Origin: Saccoglossus kowalevskii
Taxonomy: Eukaryota > Hemichordata > Enteropneusta > Harrimaniidae
DNA length: 29,783 nucleotides
Assembly: GCF_000003605.2 (NCBI RefSeq)
Contig: NW_003136829.1
Location: 51,515 to 81,297 of the forward strand
Reading direction: 5' to 3'
Part shown: in pieces, positions 12,289 to 22,333 of the stretch
Numbering within the stretch: position 1 is the stretch's first letter
How the letters are laid out: each line of letters starts with the position of its first letter
The notes under the pieces: generated by a model
Told to the model about the DNA's origin: nothing
Databases searched by the model: none
Seen by the model: only the letters and a program-made list of their open reading frames with translations
Made by a program: the position numbers and the translations under genes

Positions 12289-15200
12289 GCATTTTCATCA
12301 ATTTGGTCAGGCTGTAGATTATTGGTTTTATACATTTAATTTGTTTGATATTACGTCACCCATCATCAAATCACTGTAGTGGAAATTAGTGCAGAACCGG
12401 CGACATTACTCAGTGCTGATGCCTGGAGATAAGGATCTCAATTCGAAATTGGTTTACTGTGATCTTGTTAGTTAAACTCGCTGATATAACGGTGTGTTCT
12501 TCATTTATAGGGCGAATTTCGTCACCGGGTCGCCTGTCCGGTCAACATTGTCGAAATTAATATACAACGGTTAATAAATCCCAATTAATTTAAAAGTAAT
12601 GAAACACGCACGTAAATGATATGTATCCTAATTCGGTACATTTATCGTGAATATCACGAAAAATGAGGTTGTATATTTCTGAAGAACGTTCGCCTGTTCT
12701 ATAATCTGATGGAAAATGTTTCGCCAATAATGCAAAATCTAATCCTGATGACAGGCAGTATCTTATCGTTGAAAATCGGAAAACACTTGTCATTCAAATT
12801 GTATAGATTAAGTTATCTCGCTTCGTTTGGCCATGTTTAAATTTAAGGCGAGTTCAGCTTTGATTTCCATAATTCCCTTAGTGCCCTGAGTTTTGATTTC
12901 GCGTTAACCCGCCGAATAAACACCCACATGGGAGATAGAGAAATTGACCGTGTGAAAAGTTTGCTACCCCGTAAGCGTTTGGGGAGTTGTTTAACAAATT
13001 TAGCGTATGTTTATATATAGGGGAAGAGATCTCCGACGTGTTTCGTTGATACGGATATCGATACGTATTCTCCTCGACCTTCGGGGTCACAAGGTTTGCG
13101 TCACCCCTGCCCCTGATTCCCAATTTCCTTTATTTCCTTCCAAATAGAGGTATTTCCGTTTAATTTAGTTTGATCACCGTGCGACAGGGGTAGACAATTT
13201 CAACACGAAGATATGTAATTGTTTACGCGTGGATTAGAACTGTAGTGGATTTTTTACAAAAAAACAACAACACGCAGTCGTCGGGCACCGGTCGGATGTA
13301 CTGTAATATCGATTAAACCAACCAGCTGACGTGCACACGAATATTAAAAGTACAGAGCAGTATAAGCTCTATTTGATTGTACATTTGATAGAGTATGCCA
13401 TGTTATGGCAAGGGGAAGGCGCGATACGAAATCGTCGTCTCTTCGATAGTTATTGCCCGATTAAAGGGGGGAATACAGGAGTTAGTTGGTGTAACATCTT
13501 GTCCGAAACAATGCTCGGCATAGCAGCCTCCCTGTTACAAGCTGTTCGTTACTGCAAAGAACGCTTTGTAACAAGAAAGAAAATAATTGTTTGACACAAA
13601 GTGGATATCATGTAGTGTATTAATTCCCGTTCGATTCAGTCGCCTTTACTTCTCACTACAATATATGAACATCTCGATGACAGCTTGTGTGGCTTCCATG
13701 TTGGTTTCTAACAGCTTTCCGTGTCCGTCGAGGGCAATTTGAAATGCGGCTCGCGCCTTTCTTTCTGTGCTTCATTCGTTGCTTCGCTTCATCATCATAA
13801 AGCTCGACAAAATAAGCCATTTCTCGCCTCATTTCAATGCTCTTGCGACTACACTCAAATAATCAGAATAGGTAAAATGTTCGCGTATGGAACCATGAAT
13901 GGGAATCCCAAAAGCCCTTATTGGTACTCAATTGATGTTGATTACCGTATATAAAATGGCTGTTTACATGTATGCGTCAAGAAGCAATGGCAATTCTATT
14001 AAGTGAAGCCTATCTCCATTGTAAACCCGTTCGGTGCTGCACGCATCTGGCAACCGTGACAAGGACCGTAATCACGATATATTTGATACTTCGTTATGAG
14101 GTTTAGCCGGGAAAATGTTTAGACAGGTTATATCTGGTGATAACCAAATGTACACGCACACTACCCCGACCCCCGCGCCGCGCACACCCGCGAACAATTC
14201 CCATGGCAACATAGAACTGAGCCCAACATTGGAAACATGTAGAGAAAATTGTATAACACAGAACAACAAGTAGATGTTAGTAAACTATCGTATTGAAGAC
14301 CGCACCACTCGTTAGCGGCATGCGATTGTAGAAAAGAGTGAGTAAAAAGCGAAGTCCGATGCGTTGTCGAAATCATGATGGAATTAAATTTTATGTGTTC
14401 GCCCGGGCTCCATGTATCGGTGTCATTACTTTTTCTCGGTAATGGTGTTATTCCATAGAAAAATAATACATTCATTCACAACAAAAACATCACTTATTTT
14501 TATTAGGCGCGAAGTATTTCTACATATTACATACAGTACACACGAAGTTGTAGCCATGAGCATGCGCACAAACTTCACCTGAGTTGGCGCGGTCGTCTCG
14601 ATGTCAGTCAGTTATACTCGGGTTTGACTCGTACGTAAATCGTTACGTTGAAAGACCAATACTTTGAGTCAGGATCTTCCATAGAAGTTTTGGTCTCGTT
14701 TTGCTAAATCAAAGGGGAGGAGAAAATGAATGGATTCGTACCATTCCATGGTGTTAGGCAACGAGTTAATTACTGGCCCTAATCTTTTGGCATTAGTGAC
14801 TGGCAGCAGTGAAAGGAAGGGTCCCGGTAACTTCCAATTCACTCCTCCCCCCTATAATATGAACAGCTTTACATGGGCCTGATTAACGTTTTAGCCTATT
14901 GTTATCACCATGCACACTGTTTTAGAATTTTTTTGTGTGTTTGGAGGAGTAATTATTTCGCTGATGAAGTTAAGCTGGGGCAATCGATGTAGGGGGAATA
15001 AGCATCTCCTGGCACGGCCAGTGGAGAAATCGCTATTTTCCCGGGAAACCGACACAGTGAAAGCGCGGCGTTTCGGGTGCAGCGCCGCTGGGACGCGGAA
15101 GAAATAAAGTCATAATAGAAAGTGGAAGCCTAGTGACACCTGTGAGATTGGGCAGATAAGGACCGATTAGATATCGAGTTGACCACTGGCAAAACATATT

Positions 15201-15669
15201 GTTTAGTCTATACCACTTAATACTCTCCTTTCTAAACAATCGTGTTGACTTGAGTTCACTCATTGGCTTATTACCATATAAAAGAGTTCTGTCGTGGTTC
15301 ACAATACATAGATACAAACAAACCACCATCCCTTCTATTTACATGCACTCCTCCTTTTACAAAGATTCAAAACGATTTTTTTCTATACAAAAGTAATTTG
15401 CATGCATTTCCCTTAGATGCGCAAGCATGTGTGCGTAGGCGATGATGCGAACAGTGAAATCGATGCTGCCTGGCGATTCGTGATCAGTTCACAAAGTTTG
15501 TCGGAGCGAAGAACACTCAGTCTGCCGAGCGACTGGTCATTTTTCAGCTGAAGGCGGGCTGTCTATAGATTTGACTGGTCGGATAAATTGACTGATTAAT
15601 GTCGGTGTGGTGAGTCCACGAACTAATTGCTACGGAGACCAGTTTTACGATGGGCGCACTAGCACAGGC
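10501..15669. other. Gene-free upstream flank, section 3 (proximal)
   Basis: No convincing coding sequence. Visible items are a perfect CRE at 10925-10932; a CpG-rich patch at 11080-11220; a short CA run with ACACGTGT near 11290-11307; an (AT)n run at 11404-11418; POU octamers at 11675-11682 and 15396-15403; the ATT microsatellite; a C/G-rich patch with an X-box-like word at 14160-14210; and a GACTGGTC word repeated 42 bp apart at 15531 and 15573. The last 1 kb before the promoter is the most likely place for proximal control elements (inference). Confidence 0.55.
12258..12287. repeat. (TAT)n microsatellite, 10 units
   Basis: Thirty bases of perfect TAT/ATT trinucleotide repeat, flanked by GAGCTGC on the left and AGCATTTTC on the right, in the upstream gene-free region. 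It is likely polymorphic. Confidence 0.95.
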
Positions 15670-16032
15670 TTTGTAATTGGTTGTAAGGCGAACCAATCAG
15701 GGCGTAATAGGAGTTTTATAGTACTCTGCATTACTGAGCTATAAGGGTAATCTGATGTCTTCCCTTATTGACAGTTACACATCATTGGAACCAATCAGAA
15801 TACCATTAGAACAGCGCCAACACGCGTATTTTACCCAAATAGTCCAGCTAATTAAGTGAGATCAAGTACCGACGACATCAGAAAGTGGAATCCTCGACGT
15901 ATTGGTGGTTTCGGGACCGTGTACTGGAGTGTGCTCGTTGGAGTTAGCCATCCTTTTGAAGTTGTAGAGTGCGTGGAGAACCCATTGCCGTTTCACTTCT
16001 AAGTTGTGTAGCAGGACATTACAACGTTATAT
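15670..16032 (+). promoter_or_regulatory. Probable Emx promoter and 5' leader with paired CCAAT boxes
   Basis: Four CCAAT-type pentamers lie 238-357 bp before the first ATG: ATTGG 15676-15680, CCAAT 15693-15697, ATTGG 15784-15788 and CCAAT 15791-15795. They form two inverted pairs about 100 bp apart, and the 10-mer AACCAATCAG is identical in both (15691-15700 and 15789-15798). This is the NF-Y site form (family knowledge). A TTTTATAG at 15715-15722 is a weak TATA candidate. CTAATTAAG at 15848-15856 is a homeodomain-type palindrome that could serve autoregulation. I see no clear initiator, so the start site is not placed. The segment between 15900 and 16032 carries no ATG, consistent with leader sequence. 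Confidence 0.6.
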
Positions 16033-16480
16033 ATGGCCACCATACCGTGCAGGAGAGATACATCTACAAAAAGTATGTTTCAGCCGAAACCTAGCTGCTT
16101 CAGCATCGAATCCCTGGTCGGGAAGGACTTTTCAAGTGAAAACAGCCCAATTCCTTCATCGATAGCATCTACAATCAAACCCCTCGGTTCGTGCGGAACC
16201 GCCGCTTCGTGTCTCAGTGCAGCGGCGGCCGCAGTCACGCCGAGCATGAGTTCCCCCTACCTCAGTACGTTACATTCAATGAAAAGCCTTTACAGCGACC
16301 CGGCGTTTCACCCTGAAGCTCACGGCCTGTCGCTACCACCACCATTTGGTCTCGGACACTCACCGTCACATCATATTTCTCACCATTCGTTGCCACCCAT
16401 TTTTAACCACCACAGGGAATCTCTGGGATTTTATCCATGGTTTTTGTCCAGGTCGAGATTTCTCGGACCCCGTTTTCCTG
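16033..16480 (+). CDS. emx: Emx coding exon 1 (residues 1-149 and first base of codon 150)
   Basis: The exon encodes the N-terminal regulatory half: eh1-like FSIESLV (23-29), Ala run (63-67), His/Pro-rich segment and FYPW (133-136). It ends with CCT G followed by a strong donor, gtaagt, at 16481, leaving phase 1. The open frame continues 77 bases into the intron as Phe/Tyr-rich translation of a T run, which is not family-like, so the donor is taken as the boundary. Two starts are possible. The first ATG (16033) has T at -3 and G at +4. The second ATG (16075, Met15) has A at -3 and begins the MFQP motif at which known EMX1/EMX2 proteins start. I annotate the longer form but consider Met15 equally likely. 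Confidence 0.95.
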
Positions 16481-19400
16481 GTAAGTTTTTTTTTTATTAT
16501 TTTTTCAAAACTTTTTTGCTGTCATCGCTAACAATCATTCGCCATCCCAGTGTTTAGTTTGTGGCATGTTTGAGTGCGAACTATCAAAATGCTCGAATCA
16601 GACGAAACATTAACGATTGTGTTAAATTATGCAGCTCGCTTCAATCGTTAAACTTATATCACCACCAATTGCGTGTTCCCGTATGTCTCCTCATTCTAAT
16701 TTGGTGACAACTACGACTCACGATGATTTCAATATTAAACGTGGCATGGTTTTAAGAAACACGGGTTGATTCAATAACAGTTTTGTATATTTACTGTTTT
16801 CAAGTGCGACAATAGCGAAAAGTTTGCACACACCCTAGAACATGTTTACCGTGAACCAATATCACGCGAGTTGAACACAATGCGTCTACTAAAGAGTTAG
16901 GGCCCCGGACAGCAACAATCAAAACAGTCAGCAACATAACGTCAATCGTGATGTGGGAAGTCAGTTGGAAAATAAGGGGAAGAATATACTTGGAAGTTTC
17001 CGGGGAAACCTGGAGAGGGATTTCTACCACATTTATTTCATTTGAAAAGCGATCCAACGAACCTTGATATTATTGAAACTAATAAAGCGGTAGAGGTATC
17101 CATAGACGGGACCAAAGAATGAAAAAAAACACTGATATGTTTTATAGACAGTTCGCAAGGGTCCCAGATTTCACGCTGAGTGTTTCTACGTTTCTTATCT
17201 TATTAGCGTAAATTTACTCGACAAATTGAAACATTCATCCAGAAATAATAAAACGATTAATACCTGCTGAAAGTCGTTTCAACATGTCTCCAAACACAAA
17301 GGGAAATTCGGCAAAGACGTTTATAAGTAATTACGGTTGTTTACGGGGTTGTTGTTTTCCCCGTGTTTCGGTGGTTATCACCTTTCTTGGGAAACCATAA
17401 ACACCCGGGTGTTAATAGATCTCCTTTCTCGTTTTTTTTTTCTTTTTTGTAAAACCAAATTAAAACTGGTACTAATTTAAAAATAACCTTAAGTTCATCA
17501 AATTGACAAAGAAGGTTTGGTTGTATCCGATCGCTCTTTGAATGTCGTTTCTATACTGGAAATCCAAGCTACTGATGGAGGTGGTGGATTGTGTTTACTT
17601 TATGGATTGTTGCTTTGGAAGTAATGACGGCATTAATCAAGAGCAAAATACCGAGTCACTGACAGTATTTATAATTAAGGCGATATTTATGTTCCATGTG
17701 CCGGGGTAAATGCACAAATAGCATAAATACCAGTCAAATAATGTTTACCTGAAATACTAACCCGCGTTCGTGGGTAGTCGTACAAATAAAAGTTATGAAA
17801 TGTGAATTAATATCTGTATAATATATAATTAATGTTTGTGTCACTCACGTTGCATGTTCCCGGTGAGAAAGGGTTCAATCATCGGTAAGCATACACCCCT
17901 TCTAAACGGAGTAATGTTTTCAATATCGAGTCATTAACACGATGTTCTGGGTTGCATCTTTCTGTAGGTGGCGATCCCATGCATGGAGGTCTAATGCTGC
18001 AAAACCCGTTCAGGAAACCCAAGAGGATACGGACGGCATTCTCCCCGTCCCAACTGCTTCGGTTGGAGCATGCCTTTGAGAAGAACCACTATGTCGTGGG
18101 TGCAGAGAGAAAACAACTTGCCTCCAGTCTAAATCTGACAGAAACACAGGTAGGTTTGATAGAATTAACAACTTTTCCTCAGATCATTGACAGCCCTTGA
18201 CTTAATTTTCTAAAGTTCTGACCACACTGAAAGGTATCTATGACACGAAGCGGTCCATAGTCTTACACTGCATAATTGCACTACCTCGCAATTACTTTAT
18301 TAACAGCGTGGCAGTTATAACTTAATAGTTTACACCTAGTACATACTTGTTAATTTGTCCGCTGACGAGAAGCAACACCGATCTAAAAACAGCGAGTAAA
18401 TAGTGAGCATGTAGTTTCAAGTACGACCTCAGGACCGCTCCCCATCGACTACAAACTATGATGGACAAGCCGCACATGTGAATTCGAGCAGCGGTGCGGC
18501 GTCAAATGCTAAAACGCTAACACACCCGTCAAATGCCATCCAGCTCTCAACGCGCCATTAAGTAATAAGATAGACTCAAAAATCGCCTTAGGCGAAAAAA
18601 TACAGAGCCTAAAACTCACTGTCATTTGTCCCAACTCATAACCGCGCGGTAACTTTTACGATATCGCTCGTTAAGTGGAAGATCATTCAGTGTAAGCATT
18701 GTATACATGGATTCCATACACTCAAGTCGATCTCTAGCCAGCGATTTTAATTGTTAACAACTATTCAAATCGGAAACATATACAGCCTTATAAAGTAGCA
18801 ATTTTTGTTCGAGGGTCGTTGTTAAGATCGGATTTTCACCGTGTTGTACATAAGCAATATATCTGTCGATTAACATTGGGACCGGTCTCAGTGGTGGCTG
18901 TTATATGAGCGTGTTCCGCGTACCAGACTCTGTTTCAGCTTTAGAGCCGCCGCTGACTTTCGATCGCGAATGCTTCGGTTAGACATTGCATTTCCTAAAA
19001 CGATTATAGGCGGTTGTGTTTCTCGCCGCTATATTTTGGCAATATCTATACGACACATAGCACACGACGTCCGAAAATGTCGGTGTGAATATAAAACATC
19101 GAAATGTGCCGTTTTAAGAGATTTTAATATGCGTAAAAATGCTTTCGTTTTCACTAGCGGACAATTGACAGACCCTCACTTTTTTGATGATTTTTTTATG
19201 ACCTGTTAAAACCAAGTTTATATTATTATTAGACTAGTGGCTTCGCGATGAGTGAGATGGTCTATATACTGAAGTATTCGAGCTCTGCGTGTCATTTGTG
19301 GCCACCATCGTGTCGATTCTGTGTTCCACGTGCAAGCACATACAATGCGTGAAAGGGGAAACTCACTTTATTCGAATTCATTGATTCGAGTCGGTGCAAA

Positions 19401-22333
19401 CATCAGCCAAGCTCTACGCCGTTGACGCTATTTTCATACCCCCAAATAAACTTTAAATCAGTGAAATAACTGATAGTTAGATAATGACATGCTGGGGATC
19501 GTTTTTCAAATCACAAAATTATATTTATGAGTGAAATCGAACTCGGCATTCTCGCCACGCCCTGATTGATCACGCCCTGATCTTTCCTGATCTTACAACA
19601 ACTTGACCAGCAAAATATATACGAGACGATTTCCTAATTGAATAAATAAATAGAACAAATATCTTGTAAACTGTAGGACGACACAATGTCCCCCCAACCA
19701 CTTTACATCGCAACCAAAACTCGAAAACTAGTTTAAGACTTTGTGACCAAGACGTGATAATAAAGTGTATGTCAAAATGTATTCATGGGGCAATTCACAG
19801 AAAAGCCGGACACAGGAGAACGCTTTGCCTAACTGCTGAATTAGCAATGATTCTAGATTCTGTTTTTATTTTCACAGTTAACCGTGAATTTGTCCGAACT
19901 TCCGTCACGCACAGGTTTAGTTAGTCCGATTTGGTTGGTCTGAAGGTTTGTTTAACTGAAGAACAAGCCTGACTTAAGACTGCTCGTTCTTTTGACAGCT
20001 AGCCAAGTTGATTTACGGTGTCCATTTTCCGCTAATTCATATGAAAACAGCCGCGACCGAGATAGACCGGGTCAACGGATCGACCACACAACCAGCGATC
20101 CCACCGAGGCCACATGGACCCGATTCAATAAAATAAGCCACCCGTTTCTAAGGTTACTGAAATTTTGTCGGCATTGAGTGAAAATTACTAGCCCCAAAGT
20201 AAAGCACAAAAATCCTTCAAAAATTAATGATGAATACTTCTCACGTTTCACGAGTGTAAACCACAGAAAATATCATCATCCCCTACAAATAGGATGACGT
20301 GCGCACGGTAAACAATGAATAAATACCGCGTAGATTTATATTTTTATAATACTGAGATGTGATTACTTTTAATTAATAACATTCAACGCTGGGGCAGGTT
20401 GCGGGACGGGTCGTTTATTGCATTTTCGATAATCGTGTTGGCAAACCTTGAGTTCTTGATGAGGCCGTGCCGGCCACTCGTTGCTTCGGCTTTTTGAGAT
20501 CCGTTTAATTTTATGGTCAATTTCATATTAAACAACACAGGGTGTTTCCATCTATCGGGTGATAGTAGCCGATTTGTTGTTTGAAATTTACACAAATTTT
20601 CCGTTATCTTATTGCGTGTGCTTTTGTCAGCGCCAGCACGCTATTGTGCATCGTACTGTGTTTCGGATTATTTTACTGGGACCCAGATGTCCCCCGATTA
20701 TAGGATATACCCAGACACAATTATTTAATAACAAGAAATGTCCGAGTTATTGAAATGTGTGATATTAATTTTTATCGAGACAATCATTTAATGAACCTGT
20801 TTACTTTCCTATTTACCATCGGTAAGCCCATTGGTAGTCAGGGTTTAATTGGCAACCCGCAGCTAAAGTAAACGGCCTTTGTGGTCGCTAGAAATTTCGA
20901 AAAAAAAATCTTCGATTGAAATTTCAATATTCACAATATTTGAAAGCTTGTAAATTAAATTCTGTACAGTTTAACAATTCTGCCAATGCTGCTTACCATC
21001 GGTATTTTTCGGCGTATTACCGGATGTTTAGTTGCAAAATACCATAGCCACCCAGCGTGCAATCACACGGGTGGGAATGTTGACAGTGAACACCGAATTT
21101 GTTATTTTCCATTCGCAAACTTTTTTTCATTACTTTACTGGTGAGTCAAATACAAACAATTGCGTTCTAATAATTCATTATATGTAGTTCCATGGTATAT
21201 AACATTCGGACGCGTCATATGTGATCTTTTGATCCGATTACTATCCAGAACCACACACCGATTCAAATGCGCCGTTTTATCGTTATTGTTTATTATTTAT
21301 TTTACTTCTTCAATTTTCTAAAAACAACAGACTGATTTTGAAGGGGTGTTCATATAAATAATGCAATACACAACGAGCTAATGTAATTCGTGTTTTTTCA
21401 CCCCCTCAAATAATGACAAAATTGAAATGGAAATTCCTACTGTTTTAACAAAATCCGTCAAATACCAATGTGTAAGTTGTACGCCGTGGGTGTTAATTGT
21501 GATTGAAAAACAAGCTCAGGCGATTTAACCAAATAAATTTCTTTGTAATATTGAGCTTATGAAAAACTGTATTTAATTATGAAATCACACGAACAACTTC
21601 TGTTGGTCATGTTATCATACATTTAATCTGCGCGACCATTTATTTTATATTTAGCTGTTGATTATTGTTATCATGTCTGGTACTGGTTTTAAATGCACAT
21701 ACACACAACTACATTTCACGTACACTTAGGTATAAACGACCATGCAAGTGTGAAAGTTTGTGAGATTATTATTTGAAGTTTTTTTAATGATTGATGCCCA
21801 ATGCCATCATATTTTAGACACCAATAAATCAGTTGTCACTAATTACCATGTTTCACTGGAATTTATGATGCCAATTTAAAAGCGATCTTAGGTGCGACCT
21901 CTCAGTTCTCAGTTGGAATGTAAACCCCGGGACCATTACCATTTTCAACTAATTTTGGGTGAAATTGTCTGTTGATTGTTGGTCAAGTGGTTACATTTTA
22001 CGTTAAAAAACACATTTTATTTATCTAATTTCTTATTTTTCATTTAAGGTGAAAGTGTGGTTCCAAAACAGAAGGACGAAGTATAAGAGAGTTAAGGCGG
22101 AAGAAGATATAAAAGTTGACGACGATGACGACGAGGACGATGACCAGAAATCGAAATCATCACATCACGTTGATAAGTGGCGAAAGGAGACGCATCAGAT
22201 AGATGATGATGACGAGGAATTGTTAATGTCGGAGCAAATGTCGCCGTCGATGGGCGTTATTGTTGAGTCCGGGGACAGTTCTGACGAAGATGACGCCCGT
22301 GAACACGCCATCATGATGTCGGAACGGTCGTAG
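16033..22333 (+). CDS. emx: Emx/empty-spiracles homeobox transcription factor, 3-exon gene
   Basis: The joined CDS is 16033-16480 + 17968-18149 + 22049-22333 (915 nt, 304 aa plus stop). This is a nuclear DNA-binding regulator; Emx/ems proteins pattern anterior ectoderm and brain in bilaterians (family knowledge). Seen in the sequence: M15-F-Q-P followed by an eh1-like FSIESLV at residues 23-29 (Groucho-type corepressor contact in the family); a five-residue Ala run at 63-67; a Pro/His-rich stretch at 101-127; FYPW at 133-136 (hexapeptide, PBC cofactor contact) leading into [14 protein letters not shown]; a homeodomain at 167-226 with F8, W48, Q50 and N51; and a tail with Asp/Glu runs at 234-242, 262-267 and 289-292. 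H249-H250-V-D-K-W254 aligns with HHINRW after the vertebrate EMX homeodomain. The homeodomain block [14 protein letters not shown] is diagnostic of Emx rather than Not, Vax or Dlx. Vertebrate EMX proteins are about 250-290 aa, so the length is slightly high, mostly because of the tail. EMX1-like versus EMX2-like is not meaningful for an invertebrate copy. Confidence 0.97.
16481..17967 (+). other. emx: Emx intron 1 (1487 bp)
   Basis: A GT-AG intron with donor gtaagt and acceptor tctgtag, interrupting Gly150 in phase 1. It begins with a long T-rich run directly after the donor. Inside I see no coding potential. There is a 6-bp inverted repeat, ACGGGG (17343-17348) against CCCCGT (17359-17364), and a poly-T tract near 17433-17448. 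An ATCGGTAAGC word at 17881-17890 recurs exactly in intron 2 at 20818-20827. An antisense frame at 16800-17057 is open but resembles no protein I know. Confidence 0.9.
17968..18149 (+). CDS. emx: Emx coding exon 2 (end of linker and homeodomain residues 1-44)
   Basis: The acceptor tctgtag ends at 17967. The first two bases complete Gly150 (G|GT), followed by Gly-Asp-Pro-Met-His and then [10 protein letters not shown], the N-terminal arm and helix 1 start of the homeodomain. The exon carries helices 1 and 2 ([20 protein letters not shown]) and the start of the turn, ending at L-T-E-T-Q with donor gtaggt at 18150 in phase 0. The exon is 182 nt. The boundary between homeodomain residues 44 and 45 is a recurrent ancestral homeobox intron site, and vertebrate EMX genes split there too (family knowledge). 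Residues S-S-L-N-L in the turn differ from vertebrate H-S-L-S-L, a modest change outside the DNA-contact positions. Confidence 0.97.
18150..22048 (+). other. emx: Emx intron 2 (3899 bp), possible enhancer-bearing intron
   Basis: A GT-AG intron with donor gtaggt and acceptor catttaag, phase 0, between homeodomain residues 44 and 45. It contains several 60-80 residue open frames (for example 18970-19209 and 20383-20595 antisense), none with recognisable domains. Notable elements are TTACCATCGGTA at 20813-20824 and again at 20993-21004, exactly 180 bp apart, the first extended to a 5-bp stem. The last kilobase (about 21100-22048) is distinctly AT-rich with many TAATTA/ATTAAT words, which are candidate homeodomain sites. 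Enhancer function is inference from size and gene type only. Confidence 0.85.
22049..22333 (+). CDS. emx: Emx coding exon 3 (recognition helix and acidic C-terminal tail)
   Basis: The acceptor catttaag ends at 22048. The exon starts in phase 0 with [14 protein letters not shown], homeodomain helix 3, with Q50 and N51 intact and so a predicted TAATT(A/G)-type preference. After the homeodomain comes an Asp/Glu run (residues 234-242, bases 22118-22144, all GAC/GAT/GAG codons), then the conserved HHVDKW segment, then two more acidic patches, and a stop TAG at 22331-22333. Ninety-four residues are encoded. The HHVDKW match supports the reading frame well beyond the homeodomain. The last 40 or so residues have no counterpart that I recall in vertebrate EMX proteins. 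Confidence 0.96.
   Translation: MKVWFQNRRTKYKRVKAEEDIKVDDDDDEDDDQKSKSSHHVDKWRKETHQIDDDDEELLMSEQMSPSMGVIVESGDSSDEDDAREHAIMMSERS

Noticed and set aside
16481-16557. Open frame continuing from Emx exon 1 to a stop at 16557, giving a 174-residue protein
   Set aside because: The extension translates a T-rich intron start into a Phe/Tyr-rich tail, whereas splicing at gtaagt (16481) rejoins the R-F-P-G block to the expected linker and homeodomain.
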